NCBI GenBank assembly: GCA_016705335.1
Contig: JADIYN010000075.1
Coordinates: 1-10,123 of the forward strand
Length of the DNA stretch: 10,123 nt
Source: Draconibacterium sp.
GTDB lineage: Bacteria; Bacteroidota; Bacteroidia; Bacteroidales; Prolixibacteraceae
Reading direction: 5' to 3'
A program made the position numbers and the translations under genes. Under the pieces are notes generated by a model. That model had not been told where the DNA came from. It saw only the letters and a program-made list of their open reading frames with translations, and did no database searches. Positions 1 to 6,712 of this stretch are shown here, one piece after another. Numbering within the stretch: position 1 is the stretch's first letter; each line of letters opens with the position of its first letter.

Positions 1-393
1 TTCAAAATATTTTGGATTATTGTAACTTAATATTTTGGGTTGAATGGCTGCAATTTTATTGTCTTCTTCAAAAGTTGAAATACAGTTTTCGATCCAGTTT
101 TCGGTAACTTTTACATCAGAATTTAAAAGCACAAGATATTCGGCTTCAACGTTTTTCAAAGCCTGATTGTATCCTTCAGCAAAACCAAAATTTGTTTCTA
201 AACTTATAATTTTTACCGAAGGATAAAACTGTTTCAAATGATCAACTGATTTGTCGGTTGAAGCATTGTCGGCAACAATTATTTCAATGTTTTCGGAATT
301 TGAATATTTAAGGACGGAAGGCAGAAATGTATCGAACAACTTTTCACCGTTCCAATTTAGTATGACAATTGCAATTTGCACGTGATTTGCCAT
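1..393 (-). CDS. Family 2 glycosyltransferase, N-terminal part (gene runs off the window)
   Basis: The first 131 residues of a GT-A fold glycosyltransferase of family 2 are visible, starting at the ATG at 393; the rest lies beyond position 1. The order of motifs is typical: an NWNG turn at residues 13-16 after the first strand, ADNASTD at 41-47 (nucleotide binding), NFGFAEGYN at 68-76 and LLNSDV at 89-94, where the N-x-D replaces the DxD metal-binding motif, as is common in rhamnosyltransferase-like members. These enzymes transfer a sugar from a nucleotide donor to a lipid-linked or surface glycan on the cytoplasmic side of the membrane. The acceptor cannot be inferred. The gene starts 5 nt after the stop of the 158-residue protein upstream, so the two are very likely co-transcribed. 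No frame damage is seen in the visible part. Confidence 0.9.
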   Translation of the reverse strand, partial: MANHVQIAIVILNWNGEKLFDTFLPSVLKYSNSENIEIIVADNASTDKSVDHLKQFYPSVKIISLETNFGFAEGYNQALKNVEAEYLVLLNSDVKVTENWIENCISTFEEDNKIAAIQPKILSYNNPKYFE

Positions 394-398
394 GAATA

Positions 399-875
399 TT
401 AATCGGTTAACAATTTGAGGACGATAGATGCGAGTTTTTCTTTTTCAAGGCCCTCCAATATTTTTGTTATCAGTTCCGATTTATCGGTATTTTCACTTTT
501 AACAAGAGTTTCTAATTCACGCATTTGTTTGCCTGTCAGTTCATCGTTTAATAAATCCCAGATTTTTTCTTTTTCCTTTTTTTCGTGTGGCAAACCAAGT
601 GTTTTGAGTTCAATTATGGCAGCATTTAAAATCTCTTCTGCCTGCATCAGTACCGGATCTTTATCACTTGTTTTGCCTGCTGCAGCAGTGTCGCGCAAAT
701 TCCAGCTCGAATAATCGTAGCCTAAATCCTTAATCATTCTAAGTTTTGAACTCTCCTTCCCAAAAATACGTTCCAGAAAAATAGTTGTATGGTTTTTCCA
801 GGCTTCCAAATCGAACTTTTTTTCACCAAGCCTTACTATTTGTTCCTGTAATAAAGCGATTTCCTTTTCAGCCAT
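399..875 (-). CDS. Uncharacterised 158-residue helical protein
   Basis: I do not recognise a named family. The protein is rich in Lys, Glu and Leu and is predicted by eye to be almost entirely helical. Residues 1-20 are amphipathic, residues 22-60 contain aromatic landmarks (EAWKNHTTIFLERIFG, then GYDYSSWNLRD), and residues 75-158 form further charged helices. There is no signal peptide and no membrane segment, so it should be cytoplasmic. A W-x(n)-FLERIFG...SSW pattern recalls the N-terminal helical part of several hypothetical Bacteroidota proteins, but I cannot tie it to a function. The ATG at 875 is the natural start, with a good -7 promoter element about 37 nt upstream. Its stop is 5 nt before the glycosyltransferase start. 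Confidence 0.7.
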   Translation of the reverse strand: MAEKEIALLQEQIVRLGEKKFDLEAWKNHTTIFLERIFGKESSKLRMIKDLGYDYSSWNLRDTAAAGKTSDKDPVLMQAEEILNAAIIELKTLGLPHEKKEKEKIWDLLNDELTGKQMRELETLVKSENTDKSELITKILEGLEKEKLASIVLKLLTD

Positions 876-911
876 TGATAAATGTATTATTCTGCAATTT
901 ACAAATTATGC

Positions 912-940
912 CAAAGTTAAATATTATTTGTTCTAAAAAC
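912..940 (-). promoter_or_regulatory. Candidate Bacteroidota promoter for the 158-residue protein
   Basis: Read on the minus strand, TAACTTTG (912-919) is a full match to the Bacteroidota -7 consensus TAnnTTTG. A T-rich stretch (GTTTTTAG, about 933-940) lies roughly where the -33 TTTG would be, but it is imperfect and the spacing is short. The transcript would begin about 30 nt before the ATG at 875. The -7 box is seen; the promoter role is inferred. Confidence 0.4.
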
Positions 941-1000
941 ATTTACAGGATTTTGCACAATGGAAACATGTTTTGTTAATTTCAGCTGCGTTCAATTCAA

Positions 1001-1023
1001 TTTCAAATAATCTCAATTTGAAA
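1001..1023. repeat. Inverted repeat between the 158-residue gene and the phosphatase gene
   Basis: TTTCAAAT and ATTTGAAA form perfect 8-bp arms around a 7-nt loop. It lies about 80 nt downstream of the phosphatase stop codon and could be a weak terminator or an operator, but it is AT-only in most pairs and has no clean T tract. In the same gap, 1059-1072 (AACCCCTGGGGGTT) is a compact GC palindrome, also without a T tract. Confidence 0.3.
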
Positions 1024-1099
1024 AGCCAATTAGAAAAAGAAAGTTTTAATGCTGCTCCAACCCCTGGGGGTTACGTTTGATTGTCTTAGCAAAATTGAA

Positions 1100-1897
1100 C
1101 TATTTCGTTCCCAAATGACGATTTATCACAGAATAAAATTGATTGAAATAGTTGCCACTTGCAGCGATTAACTCTCCGCCAAAAAGCCAGTTTTCGCCAC
1201 CATTGAAATCAGTAACTTTTCCGCCTGCCTGTTGCACAATAAAAACTCCGGCTGCCACATCCCAGGCGTGCAGGGCATGTTCGTAAAAAGCATCAAAACG
1301 GCCAGCCGCAACATATGCCAAATCAACAGCCGCTGAACCCAAACGTCTGAGGCCGCGCGTGTTTTTCATCAAATGTCTCATAGCTGCAATATAATCGTCA
1401 ACCCTATCGAAATCGTAATATGGAAATCCTGTTGCAATCAGCGCATGTTCTTCTTTTGAATTGACTGAAACTTTAATTTCATTACCGTTTAAATATGCTG
1501 CGCTGTCTTTCCATGCGTAAAACATTTCATCAGATTTAACTTCGTAAACCACACCCAGAACAATTTTGTCGTCTTCCTTAAGTGCAATACTTACTGAATG
1601 CGGTGCAATTCCATGAATAAAATTTGTAGTTCCATCAAGCGGATCGATAATCCATGTAAATTTTTCGTTATTTGATCCGGCAGTTCCTTCTTCAGCAACA
1701 AAACCCGAATCAGGAATCAGCTTTTTAACAGCAGCAACAATCCTTGCTTCAGCAGTTTTATCAACATAGGTTACAAGGCTTGTAATCCCTTTAAATTCGA
1801 TATCAGCGGTAGTAATTTTAACACCTTCTTCGCGAATAAAACTGCCTGTTTCGCGGGCGATATCCTGAACTTTAAAACATAGGTATTTGTAATCCAT
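1100..1897 (-). CDS. Inositol monophosphatase family protein (SuhB-like)
   Basis: A complete 265-residue member of the Mg-dependent, Li-sensitive phosphatase family, of normal length. The metal-binding residues are all present: E69-E70 in FVAEEGT, the first signature WIIDPLDGTTNFIHG at 82-96 (D85, D88) and the second signature WDVAAGVFIVQQAGG at 212-226 (D213). Such enzymes hydrolyse myo-inositol phosphates or related sugar phosphates in the cytoplasm; some act on 3'-phosphoadenosine 5'-phosphate, and E. coli SuhB also acts in rRNA transcription. The exact substrate cannot be read from the sequence. The ATG at 1897 lies 31 nt downstream of the mtaB stop on the same strand, consistent with co-transcription. 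The reading frame is undamaged, unlike many neighbours. Confidence 0.95.
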   Translation of the reverse strand: MDYKYLCFKVQDIARETGSFIREEGVKITTADIEFKGITSLVTYVDKTAEARIVAAVKKLIPDSGFVAEEGTAGSNNEKFTWIIDPLDGTTNFIHGIAPHSVSIALKEDDKIVLGVVYEVKSDEMFYAWKDSAAYLNGNEIKVSVNSKEEHALIATGFPYYDFDRVDDYIAAMRHLMKNTRGLRRLGSAAVDLAYVAAGRFDAFYEHALHAWDVAAGVFIVQQAGGKVTDFNGGENWLFGGELIAASGNYFNQFYSVINRHLGTK

Positions 1898-1928
1898 TTA
1901 TTGAAATTTTAAGTGAAAACAAAAAAGT

Positions 1929-3232
1929 TTACTGAGCAAAATTAACAGCAACATGACCATTGGGAAGAATTGATTTTAGTTCGACCGTTCTTAATTCATT
2001 TACCAATTCGTCATTATAAGTTGTTTCAACTTTTATGTAATTTGAAGTAAAACCAGACATTTGTTCTGCGTTGTTATTTGATTCAAAAAGTACATTTTGT
2101 TGAGTTCCGAGATGCTTTTCATAGAATGCCCGTAATTTCTTCTCCGAAAGATTAATATACATTTGCGTGCGTCGTTTTCGATCTTCAATTTCCACTTTCC
2201 AGGGAATTTTCAAAGCCTGGGTTCCACTTCGCTCTGAATATGTAAACGCATGAAGTTGAGATATTTCGAGACTGTTTATAAAATCATACGATTCCTGAAA
2301 AAGTTCTTCGGTTTCGCCATTTGTACCTGCAATTACATCAACACCGATAAAAGCGTGCGGCACTATTTCACGAATCCGGTTTACCCGTTTTGCAAATAAA
2401 TCGGTTGAATATTTACGTTTCATCAACGACAAAATTTCATCGGAACCAGCCTGCAGCGGAATATGAAAATGAGGCATAATTACATTTGAGCCGGCAACAA
2501 GTTCAATAATTTCGTCTTTCAGCAAATTGGGTTCTATTGATCCCAATCGAAGTCGTTTCAAACCTTCAACATTTTCAAGTGCCTTTAAAAGATCGAGGAA
2601 ATTTTCGCCAGTTGATTTTCCAAAATCGCCAATATTTACCCCTGTTAAAATAACTTCTTTAAACCCTTTGTCAACGGCTTTTTTGCTTCGGCAGCGGTAT
2701 TTTGAATATTATCATTCCGGCTTTTTCCCCGTGCATACGGAATCGTACAAAACGAGCAATAATAGTCGCAACCATCCTGTATCTTCAAAAAACTTCGGGT
2801 TCGGTCGCCCCACGAAAATGCTTTGTGATAGCTTTTTATATCAGCTAAACGGGTGGTTTTTATTTCGGTTGTCGCTCTTTTTTCAAGGTTACCTAAATAT
2901 GCCGGAATGGTGAATTTTTCCTGAGTTCCCAAAACCAGGTCAACACCTTCGATATGACCAACTTCATTAGGTTTCAACTGCGAATAGCAACCCACAACAA
3001 TTACCATCGCATCGGGGTTTTTTCGTGTTGCTTGTCTGATAATATTCCGGCTTGCTTTGTCACCCTGATTTGTTACCGAACAGGTATTAATTACATAAAC
3101 GTCAGCTTTCTCCTCAAATTCAACCCTTTCAAAACCAACTTCTTTAAAAGAACCTGCAATTGTTGAAGTTTCAGAAAAATTGAGTTTGCAACCCAACGTG
3201 TAAAATGCGGCTTTCTTCCCTTGATAATCCAT
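1929..3232 (-). CDS. mtaB: tRNA (t6A37) methylthiotransferase MtaB, interrupted by one frameshift
   Basis: This radical-SAM enzyme converts t6A to ms2t6A at position 37 of ANN-decoding tRNAs. The N-terminal part (about 2645-3232) shows the UPF0004 domain with cysteines in YTLGCKLN, INTCSVTN and VVGCYSQ. It also has the radical-SAM motif C-x3-C-x2-C in DGCDYYCSFC, followed by TIPYARGKSR. The C-terminal part (1929 to about 2680) continues the SAM barrel (LGSIEPN, HIPLQAGS, IGVDVIAGTNGE) and ends in a TRAM-like RNA-binding domain. The frame breaks at the run of six T at 2679-2684 (six A on the coding strand). One added A restores AEAKKAVDKGFKEVILTGVN and a protein of 434 residues, a normal length. 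I take the ATG at 3232 as start; a GTG at 3238 adds two codons. The phoH stop lies 20 nt upstream. Confidence 0.9.
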
Positions 3233-3252
3233 CTGCACTATTTTGAATAATT

Positions 3253-4344
3253 CTAAACAGGGTGCAAAGTTAGAAAAAAGCTGCTTATGTCGGAAAAGTC
3301 TTCCTCTTTGTTAAATAAAAGATTACTGGCCAATTCCGCCAGATAACTGCGCTCGCCTTTCACTAAATTAATATGTGCAAATAAATCCTGGTTTCGCATG
3401 CGGTCGGTCATAAATGCCAAACCGTTTGATTTCATGTCGAGATATGGCGAATCGATTTGCTGTAAATCGCCTGTAAAAACCATTTTTGTCCCTTCTCCAG
3501 CGCGGGTGTTTTGCTCAATTGCAGCGGCAAGGGCGAGGAGTGTTTTTCCGGTTCCGGCTTTTCCTGTTAACGCAACAAGTTTAATTTCGGGGTCCATCAG
3601 TATATCCAAACTAAAAGTCTGTTCTGCATTCCGTGGTTTTATGCCGTAAGCAGGTTTCTTTTCAATCCGGTAAATCCGTTTCGATTTTGCGTCAAACCGC
3701 GACAATGCACTCGAGGCAGTGCCTTTAAAAATAAAACATTCGTTGGCTTCCGGCGAAAAATTGGGTTTTACTTCATCAGCCGAAATTGATCCCTGGCTGT
3801 ATAAAGTTTCAATTAATGTATCATTAAAATTTTCAAAAGTTGTAACTGTTTTATCAAGTACATTTTGATCTGTAACCTGATCGGTTTTGTAATCTTCAGC
3901 CTGAATACCAAGTGATTTGGCTTTCATCCTTAAATTTATATCCTTGCTGACCAGGACAGTTTTTCGTTTCGGATAAGCCAGGGAAATGTATTCTGCAATA
4001 GAGAGAATGCGGTGATCCGGAATATCTTCCTGAAAGATGCTTTTAAAGATTCGGAGAAAAGGTTTTCCAGTTTCAATGCGTAATTTCCCCATCCCTTTTC
4101 CAAGTGGTTTTCCACCATTAAACAACTCATCACCAACAATTTCATCCAGCAAACGGGTAAATTCACGTGCCTGAAAATTAATCAGATCATTTCCGCGTTT
4201 GAATTTGTCCAACTCTTCGAGGACAGTAATTGGAAGGATAATGTCATTTTCTTCGAACTGATATATACAAGTGTGGTCGTGTAAAATTACATTTGTGTCG
4301 AGAATGAAAATCTTACTTTTTGTTGTTTTGCTTAGCATTTTCAC
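3253..4344 (-). CDS. PIN-PhoH family ATPase with an in-frame internal deletion
   Basis: Residues 11-150 are a PIN domain: LDTNVILHD (D16), ITVLEELDKFKRG (acidic E43/E44) and LVSKDINLRMKAKSLGI (D135). From about 240 follows a PhoH-type P-loop ATPase with Walker A GKAGTGKT at 261-268. Directly after AIEQN (275-279) the sequence jumps to TRAGEGTKMVFTGD, which in intact PIN-PhoH proteins comes well after Walker B (DEAQN). The stretch in between, roughly 80-95 residues by comparison with remembered family members, is missing without loss of frame. The protein is 363 residues where about 430-450 is usual. The C-terminal part (QQIDSPYLD, INLVKGERSYLAELASNLL) is normal. These proteins are thought to link RNA unwinding with ribonuclease activity. 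Without Walker B this form should not hydrolyse ATP normally. Confidence 0.88.
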   Translation of the reverse strand: MKMLSKTTKSKIFILDTNVILHDHTCIYQFEENDIILPITVLEELDKFKRGNDLINFQAREFTRLLDEIVGDELFNGGKPLGKGMGKLRIETGKPFLRIFKSIFQEDIPDHRILSIAEYISLAYPKRKTVLVSKDINLRMKAKSLGIQAEDYKTDQVTDQNVLDKTVTTFENFNDTLIETLYSQGSISADEVKPNFSPEANECFIFKGTASSALSRFDAKSKRIYRIEKKPAYGIKPRNAEQTFSLDILMDPEIKLVALTGKAGTGKTLLALAAAIEQNTRAGEGTKMVFTGDLQQIDSPYLDMKSNGLAFMTDRMRNQDLFAHINLVKGERSYLAELASNLLFNKEEDFSDISSFFLTLHPV

Positions 4345-4442
4345 AAATTTTTGAGTTTTTAAATGTATCGAAATTGGTGAAACAGATGCAATGTGAAACC
4401 AAAAATTAATTAACGTGTTTCAGTTGATAAATATTTTTAACA
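4345..4442. promoter_or_regulatory. Divergent intergenic region between phoH-like gene and folC
   Basis: These 98 bases separate two divergent genes and must hold promoters for both. On the minus strand TACATTTA (4360-4367) is one mismatch from the TAnnTTTG -7 consensus, with TTGC about 20 nt upstream; this may serve phoH but would give a leader of only a few bases. On the plus strand no good box is seen; the closest region is AT-rich (4428-4440). Support is weak. Confidence 0.3.
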
Positions 4443-5731
4443 GTGAATTACGCAGAAACTTTAGCATATCTTTTTGAAAAGTTACCCATGTTCCACAGGA
4501 TTGGTCAGGCGGCATACAAAAGCAGTTTGGACAACACTTTGAAACTCGATGAAATTTTTGGTTATCCTCATCAAAAATATAAAACAATACATGTTGCAGG
4601 TACAAACGGGAAAGGTTCGGTTTCGCACATGTTAGCCGCAGTTTTGCAAACCGCTGGTTACAAAACAGGTTTATATACCTCTCCACATTTAAAAGATTTT
4701 AGGGAGCGGAGAAAAATAAACGGACAAATGATTTCGGAAGAGAGGTAATACAATGGATTGAAGATTATCCCGTTAAAAATAATTTATGGAAATGGAACCT
4801 TCCTTTTTGAATTGACTGCAGCTTTGGCATTTGATTATTTTGCAAAAAAAGAAGTGGACATTGCAATTATTGAAGTCGGTTTGGGTGGAAGACTTGATTC
4901 AACAAATATTATTACACCTGAAGTAAGTGTTATTACAAATATTGGGTTGGATCATACAAATTTACTTGGCGAAACATTGGAAAAATTGCTGCTGAAAAAG
5001 CCGGTATCATAAAAAAGAATATTCCACAATTGGAACAACACAAAATGAAACAAAACAGGTTTTTTATTGATATTGCCAAAATCAAAGCATTCAAAACTTT
5101 TTTGCTGATCAGGAATATGTTTCACTTATTCAATGATGGGATTGGATGGAAAGCAAATAATGAATATTGAAAAAAATGGTAAAATAATTTATCCTGAATT
5201 GAGGCTTGATTTATTGGGAATCTACCAACAGAAAAATGTACCTGCTGTGTTAAAAGCATTGGAAATTCTGATTGAAAAAGGCTGGGAAATATCAAAGCAA
5301 AATATTTATGACGGGTTAAGTAACGCAGCAAAAATTACAGGATTAATGGGACGTTGGCAGATTATTGGCAATAACCCATTAATTATTTGTGATACAGGGC
5401 ACAATGAAGACGGCTTAAAAATGGTTGTTGAAGCCAGATAAAAAATACAGCTTATAAAACGCTGCACTTTGTTTTTGGCGTAGTTGCCGACAAAAATCAA
5501 GATGCAGTTTTGCAACTTTTACCCAAAGATGCCGTGTATTATTTTACAAAAGCTAACATTCCGAGGGCAATGAATGAAAAAGAACTGGCACAAAAAGCTT
5601 CAGATTTTGGATTGAAAGGAACAAGTTATCCATCTGTTATTGAGGCGTTTAATGCAGCCAAACTCAATGCAGTAAAAAACGACTTAATTTTTGTTGGCGG
5701 AAGTACTTTTGTTGTTGCAGAAATTTTGTAG
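4443..5731 (+). pseudogene. folC: Dihydrofolate/folylpolyglutamate synthase FolC, eight frame lesions
   Basis: FolC adds glutamate to dihydropteroate and folates. All family landmarks are present in order but in different frames: GTNGKGS (P-loop, codons 53-59), YTSPHLKDFRER, FELTAALAFDYFAKK, IEVGLGGRLDSTNIITPE, VITNIGLDHTNLLGETLE, EKAGIIK, YPELRLDLLG, GLMGRWQIIG, ICDTGHNEDGLKM and a clean C-terminal domain. The frame changes at about 4738-4745 (one G lost), 4804-4808 (T run), 4981-4985 (one A lost), 5024-5030 (one base lost), 5060-5065 (one T extra), 5078-5081 (one A lost), 5125-5127 (one T lost) and 5433-5435 (one C lost). Repairing these gives about 431 residues, a normal length. The start is a GTG at 4443 with the usual FolC beginning NYAETLAYLFEKLPMF. 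The damage is recent or artefactual, because the encoded residues remain conserved. Confidence 0.9.
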
Positions 5732-5748
5732 CTAATTTTTTTAATTTC

Positions 5749-5780
5749 TTTTGCAGAACTGAAAATACGTTCTATATTTG
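5749..5780 (+). promoter_or_regulatory. Strong Bacteroidota promoter upstream of the tRNA-Val region
   Basis: TTTTG at 5749-5753, a 19-nt spacer and TATATTTG at 5773-5780 match the Bacteroidota TTTG / TAnnTTTG consensus exactly and with the right spacing. Transcription would start near 5787, about 44 nt before the truncated tRNA-like copy and about 120 nt before tRNA-Val. It lies just after the folC stop and is the best promoter in the window. Confidence 0.75.
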
Positions 5781-5830
5781 CAACGCTTTTCCAGAAAGGA
5801 AGCACGTTCAGAAACAACAATATATTTTTC

Positions 5831-5890
5831 GGGCGATTAGCTCAATCGGTTCAGAGCATCCCGATTTTATCGGGAGGAGCGGACAGTTCG
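5831..5890 (+). pseudogene. Truncated tRNA-Val-like copy (T0)
   Basis: The first 14 bases are identical to tRNA-Val at 5908 (GGGCGATTAGCTCA), and the D-stem pair GCTC/GAGC is intact. The anticodon arm is replaced by the perfect inverted repeat TCCCGAT-TTT-ATCGGGA (5859-5875). After GTTCGAA the 3' half of the T arm and the acceptor strand are missing and an A-rich trailer follows. It stands 77 bp upstream of tRNA-Val, head to tail and behind the same promoter. It cannot form a mature tRNA. Confidence 0.75.
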
Positions 5891-5907
5891 AAAAAACAAA
5901 AAAATTA

Positions 5908-5982
5908 GGGCGATTAGCTCAGCTGGTTCAGAGCATCTGGTTTACACCCAGAGGGTCGGAGGTTCGAATCCCTCATCGCCCA
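5908..5982 (+). tRNA. tRNA-Val(UAC)
   Basis: A full 75-nt cloverleaf: acceptor GGGCGAT/ATCGCCC (5908-5914 and 5975-5981), D-stem GCTC/GAGC, anticodon stem TCTGG/CCAGA around TTTACAC with anticodon TAC at 5943-5945, a 5-nt variable region, the T loop TTCGAAT and discriminator A5982. CCA is not encoded. The T stem GGAGG/CCCTC has one A-C mismatch (A5960 with C5972) next to a G-T pair. The related copy downstream has G at the matching position. It is read from the promoter at 5749-5780 and followed by a terminator hairpin at 5991. Confidence 0.95.
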
Positions 5983-5988
5983 CAAAAA
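5972..5988 (+). repeat. 17-bp direct repeat at the tRNA-Val 3' end, left copy
   Basis: CTCATCGCCCACAAAAA is repeated exactly at 6787-6803, 815 bp away. Together the copies bracket both GIY-YIG genes and T1. This resembles the att repeats left by integration at a tRNA 3' end, although no integrase gene is present; tandem duplication is the alternative. Confidence 0.6.
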
Positions 5989-5990
5989 TT

Positions 5991-6018
5991 AAAGGATAAC
6001 GAAAGTTATCCTTTTTTT
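5991..6018 (+). terminator. Rho-independent terminator after tRNA-Val
   Basis: AAAGGATAAC (5991-6000) pairs with GTTATCCTTT (6005-6014) around a GAAA tetraloop, followed by a run of T to 6018. It begins 8 nt after the tRNA 3' end and just before the first GIY-YIG gene, so that gene must be read by leakage or its own promoter. The same hairpin recurs at 6387. Confidence 0.8.
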
Positions 6019-6270
6019 GTATCAGTAAAAACAAATGAAATATGTATTTCTGCTACATTCTTTTTTCCTCAAAACTTGACAAATATTATATCGGCTCAAC
6101 AGGAAATTTGGAAGGACGATTACAACGCCATAACACTTCCAATACTGGATTTACTTCTACCGGAAAACCTTGGGAAATTAAATACTTTGAAACATTTGAA
6201 ACAAAATCAGGGGCTATGAAACGCGAACTGGAATTGAAAAAATGGAAAAACAGGATTCTTATCGAAGAAT
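5991..6270 (+). repeat. Tandem repeat copy 1 (terminator hairpin plus GIY-YIG gene)
   Basis: This stretch is repeated 397 bp downstream at about 6387-6667, with roughly a dozen substitutions in the 225 nt of coding sequence I compared by eye. Similarity covers the hairpin, the short spacer (CAGTAAAAACAAATGAAATATG here) and the first 75 or so codons, then stops abruptly before the gene ends. The two copies end in different sequence before the next tRNA-like stretch. Confidence 0.8.
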
Positions 6271-6314
6271 TGATTAAAAAAGATTCTTCCTCAGTAATCC
6301 AAAATGGCGATTAG
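6042..6314 (+). CDS. Small GIY-YIG endonuclease family protein, copy 1
   Basis: A 90-residue single-domain GIY-YIG protein of the URI/YhbQ-like type. CYI at 4-6 and YIG at 16-18 form the two-strand signature, R26 is the likely catalytic arginine, H30-N31 follows, and E62 in KRELELKKWKN is the likely metal-binding glutamate. So the active site looks intact. Such nucleases cut DNA (homing enzymes, UvrC) but the role of the small stand-alone members is mostly unknown. The ATG at 6042 follows the terminator hairpin by 23 nt. The last codons and the TAG stop are supplied by the tRNA-like sequence downstream (GGCGATTAG), so the C-terminus NGD is encoded by former tRNA acceptor-stem DNA. Residues 1-7 and 9-55 are identical to copy 2. 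Confidence 0.9.
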   Translation: MYFCYILFSSKLDKYYIGSTGNLEGRLQRHNTSNTGFTSTGKPWEIKYFETFETKSGAMKRELELKKWKNRILIEELIKKDSSSVIQNGD

Positions 6315-6377
6315 CACATTCGGTTCAGAACATCCCGATTGCATCGGGAGGGTCGGGGGTTCTCCCGATCATCGCTC
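6305..6377 (+). pseudogene. Degenerate tRNA-Val-like sequence (T1)
   Basis: TGGCGATTAG...GGTTCAGAACATC aligns with tRNA-Val over the acceptor, D arm and variable region (GGGTCGG). The anticodon arm is TCCCGAT-TGC-ATCGGGA (6333-6349). The T-arm region reads GGGGGTTC followed by TCCCGAT and then ATCGCTCA. The D stem is broken (GCAC against GAAC) and the acceptor is imperfect, so it should not work as a tRNA even though the loop could be misread as anticodon TGC. Its first 10 bases overlap the end of GIY-YIG copy 1. Confidence 0.75.
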
Positions 6378-6386
6378 ATCAATTAC

Positions 6387-6415
6387 AAAAAGGATAACGA
6401 AAGTTATCCTTTTTT
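6387..6415 (+). terminator. Terminator hairpin, second copy
   Basis: AAAAAGGATAAC (6387-6398) pairs with GTTATCCTTTTT around the same GAAA loop, ending in T residues to 6415. It has the same core as the hairpin at 5991 and the same place between a tRNA-like sequence and a GIY-YIG gene. Confidence 0.75.
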
Positions 6416-6667
6416 ATATTCACTAAAAACAAATTGATATGTATTTCTGCTACATCCTTTATTCCTCAAAACTTGATAAATATTATATCGGCTCAACAGG
6501 AAATTTGGAAGGACGATTACAACGCCATAACACTTCCAATACTGGATTTACTTCTACCGGAAAACCGTGGGAAATTAAATACTTTGAAACATTTGAAACA
6601 AAATCAGAGACTATGAATCGCGAACTTGAATTGAAAAAATGGAAAAATAAGATTCTTATTGAAGAAT
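6387..6667 (+). repeat. Tandem repeat copy 2 (terminator hairpin plus GIY-YIG gene)
   Basis: Second copy of the unit at 5991-6270, offset 397 bp. Changes include both silent and replacement substitutions with no frame break, so both nuclease frames have stayed open since duplication. Confidence 0.8.
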
Positions 6668-6708
6668 TAAAGCTCACTAACAAAATGGGAACTCATTCTA
6701 TAAACTAA
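6439..6708 (+). CDS. Small GIY-YIG endonuclease family protein, copy 2
   Basis: An 89-residue duplicate of the protein encoded at 6042. The GIY-YIG signature (CYI, YIG), R26, H30-N31 and E62 are all kept. Differences from copy 1 are F8Y, G57E, A58T, K60N, R71K and a wholly different tail after residue 76 (KLTNKMGTHSIN in place of IKKDSSSVIQNGD). The ATG at 6439 lies 23 nt after the second hairpin, the same spacing as in copy 1. The stop at 6706-6708 falls a few bases before the third tRNA-like sequence. The conserved active site and open frame suggest selection or a very recent duplication. Confidence 0.9.
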   Translation: MYFCYILYSSKLDKYYIGSTGNLEGRLQRHNTSNTGFTSTGKPWEIKYFETFETKSETMNRELELKKWKNKILIEELKLTNKMGTHSIN

Positions 6709-6712
6709 AAAG

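Noticed and set aside
1059..1072. AACCCCTGGGGGTT as a terminator of the phosphatase gene.
   Set aside because: The loop is tiny and no T tract follows on either strand, so there is no good support for termination.
4758..5441. Several small independent plus-strand genes between 4758 and 5441.
   Set aside because: Each carries successive FolC motifs in order; they are fragments of one frameshifted gene.
6434..6616. A 60-residue frame overlapping GIY-YIG copy 2.
   Set aside because: It is an out-of-frame shadow of the GIY-YIG gene, which has full motif support.
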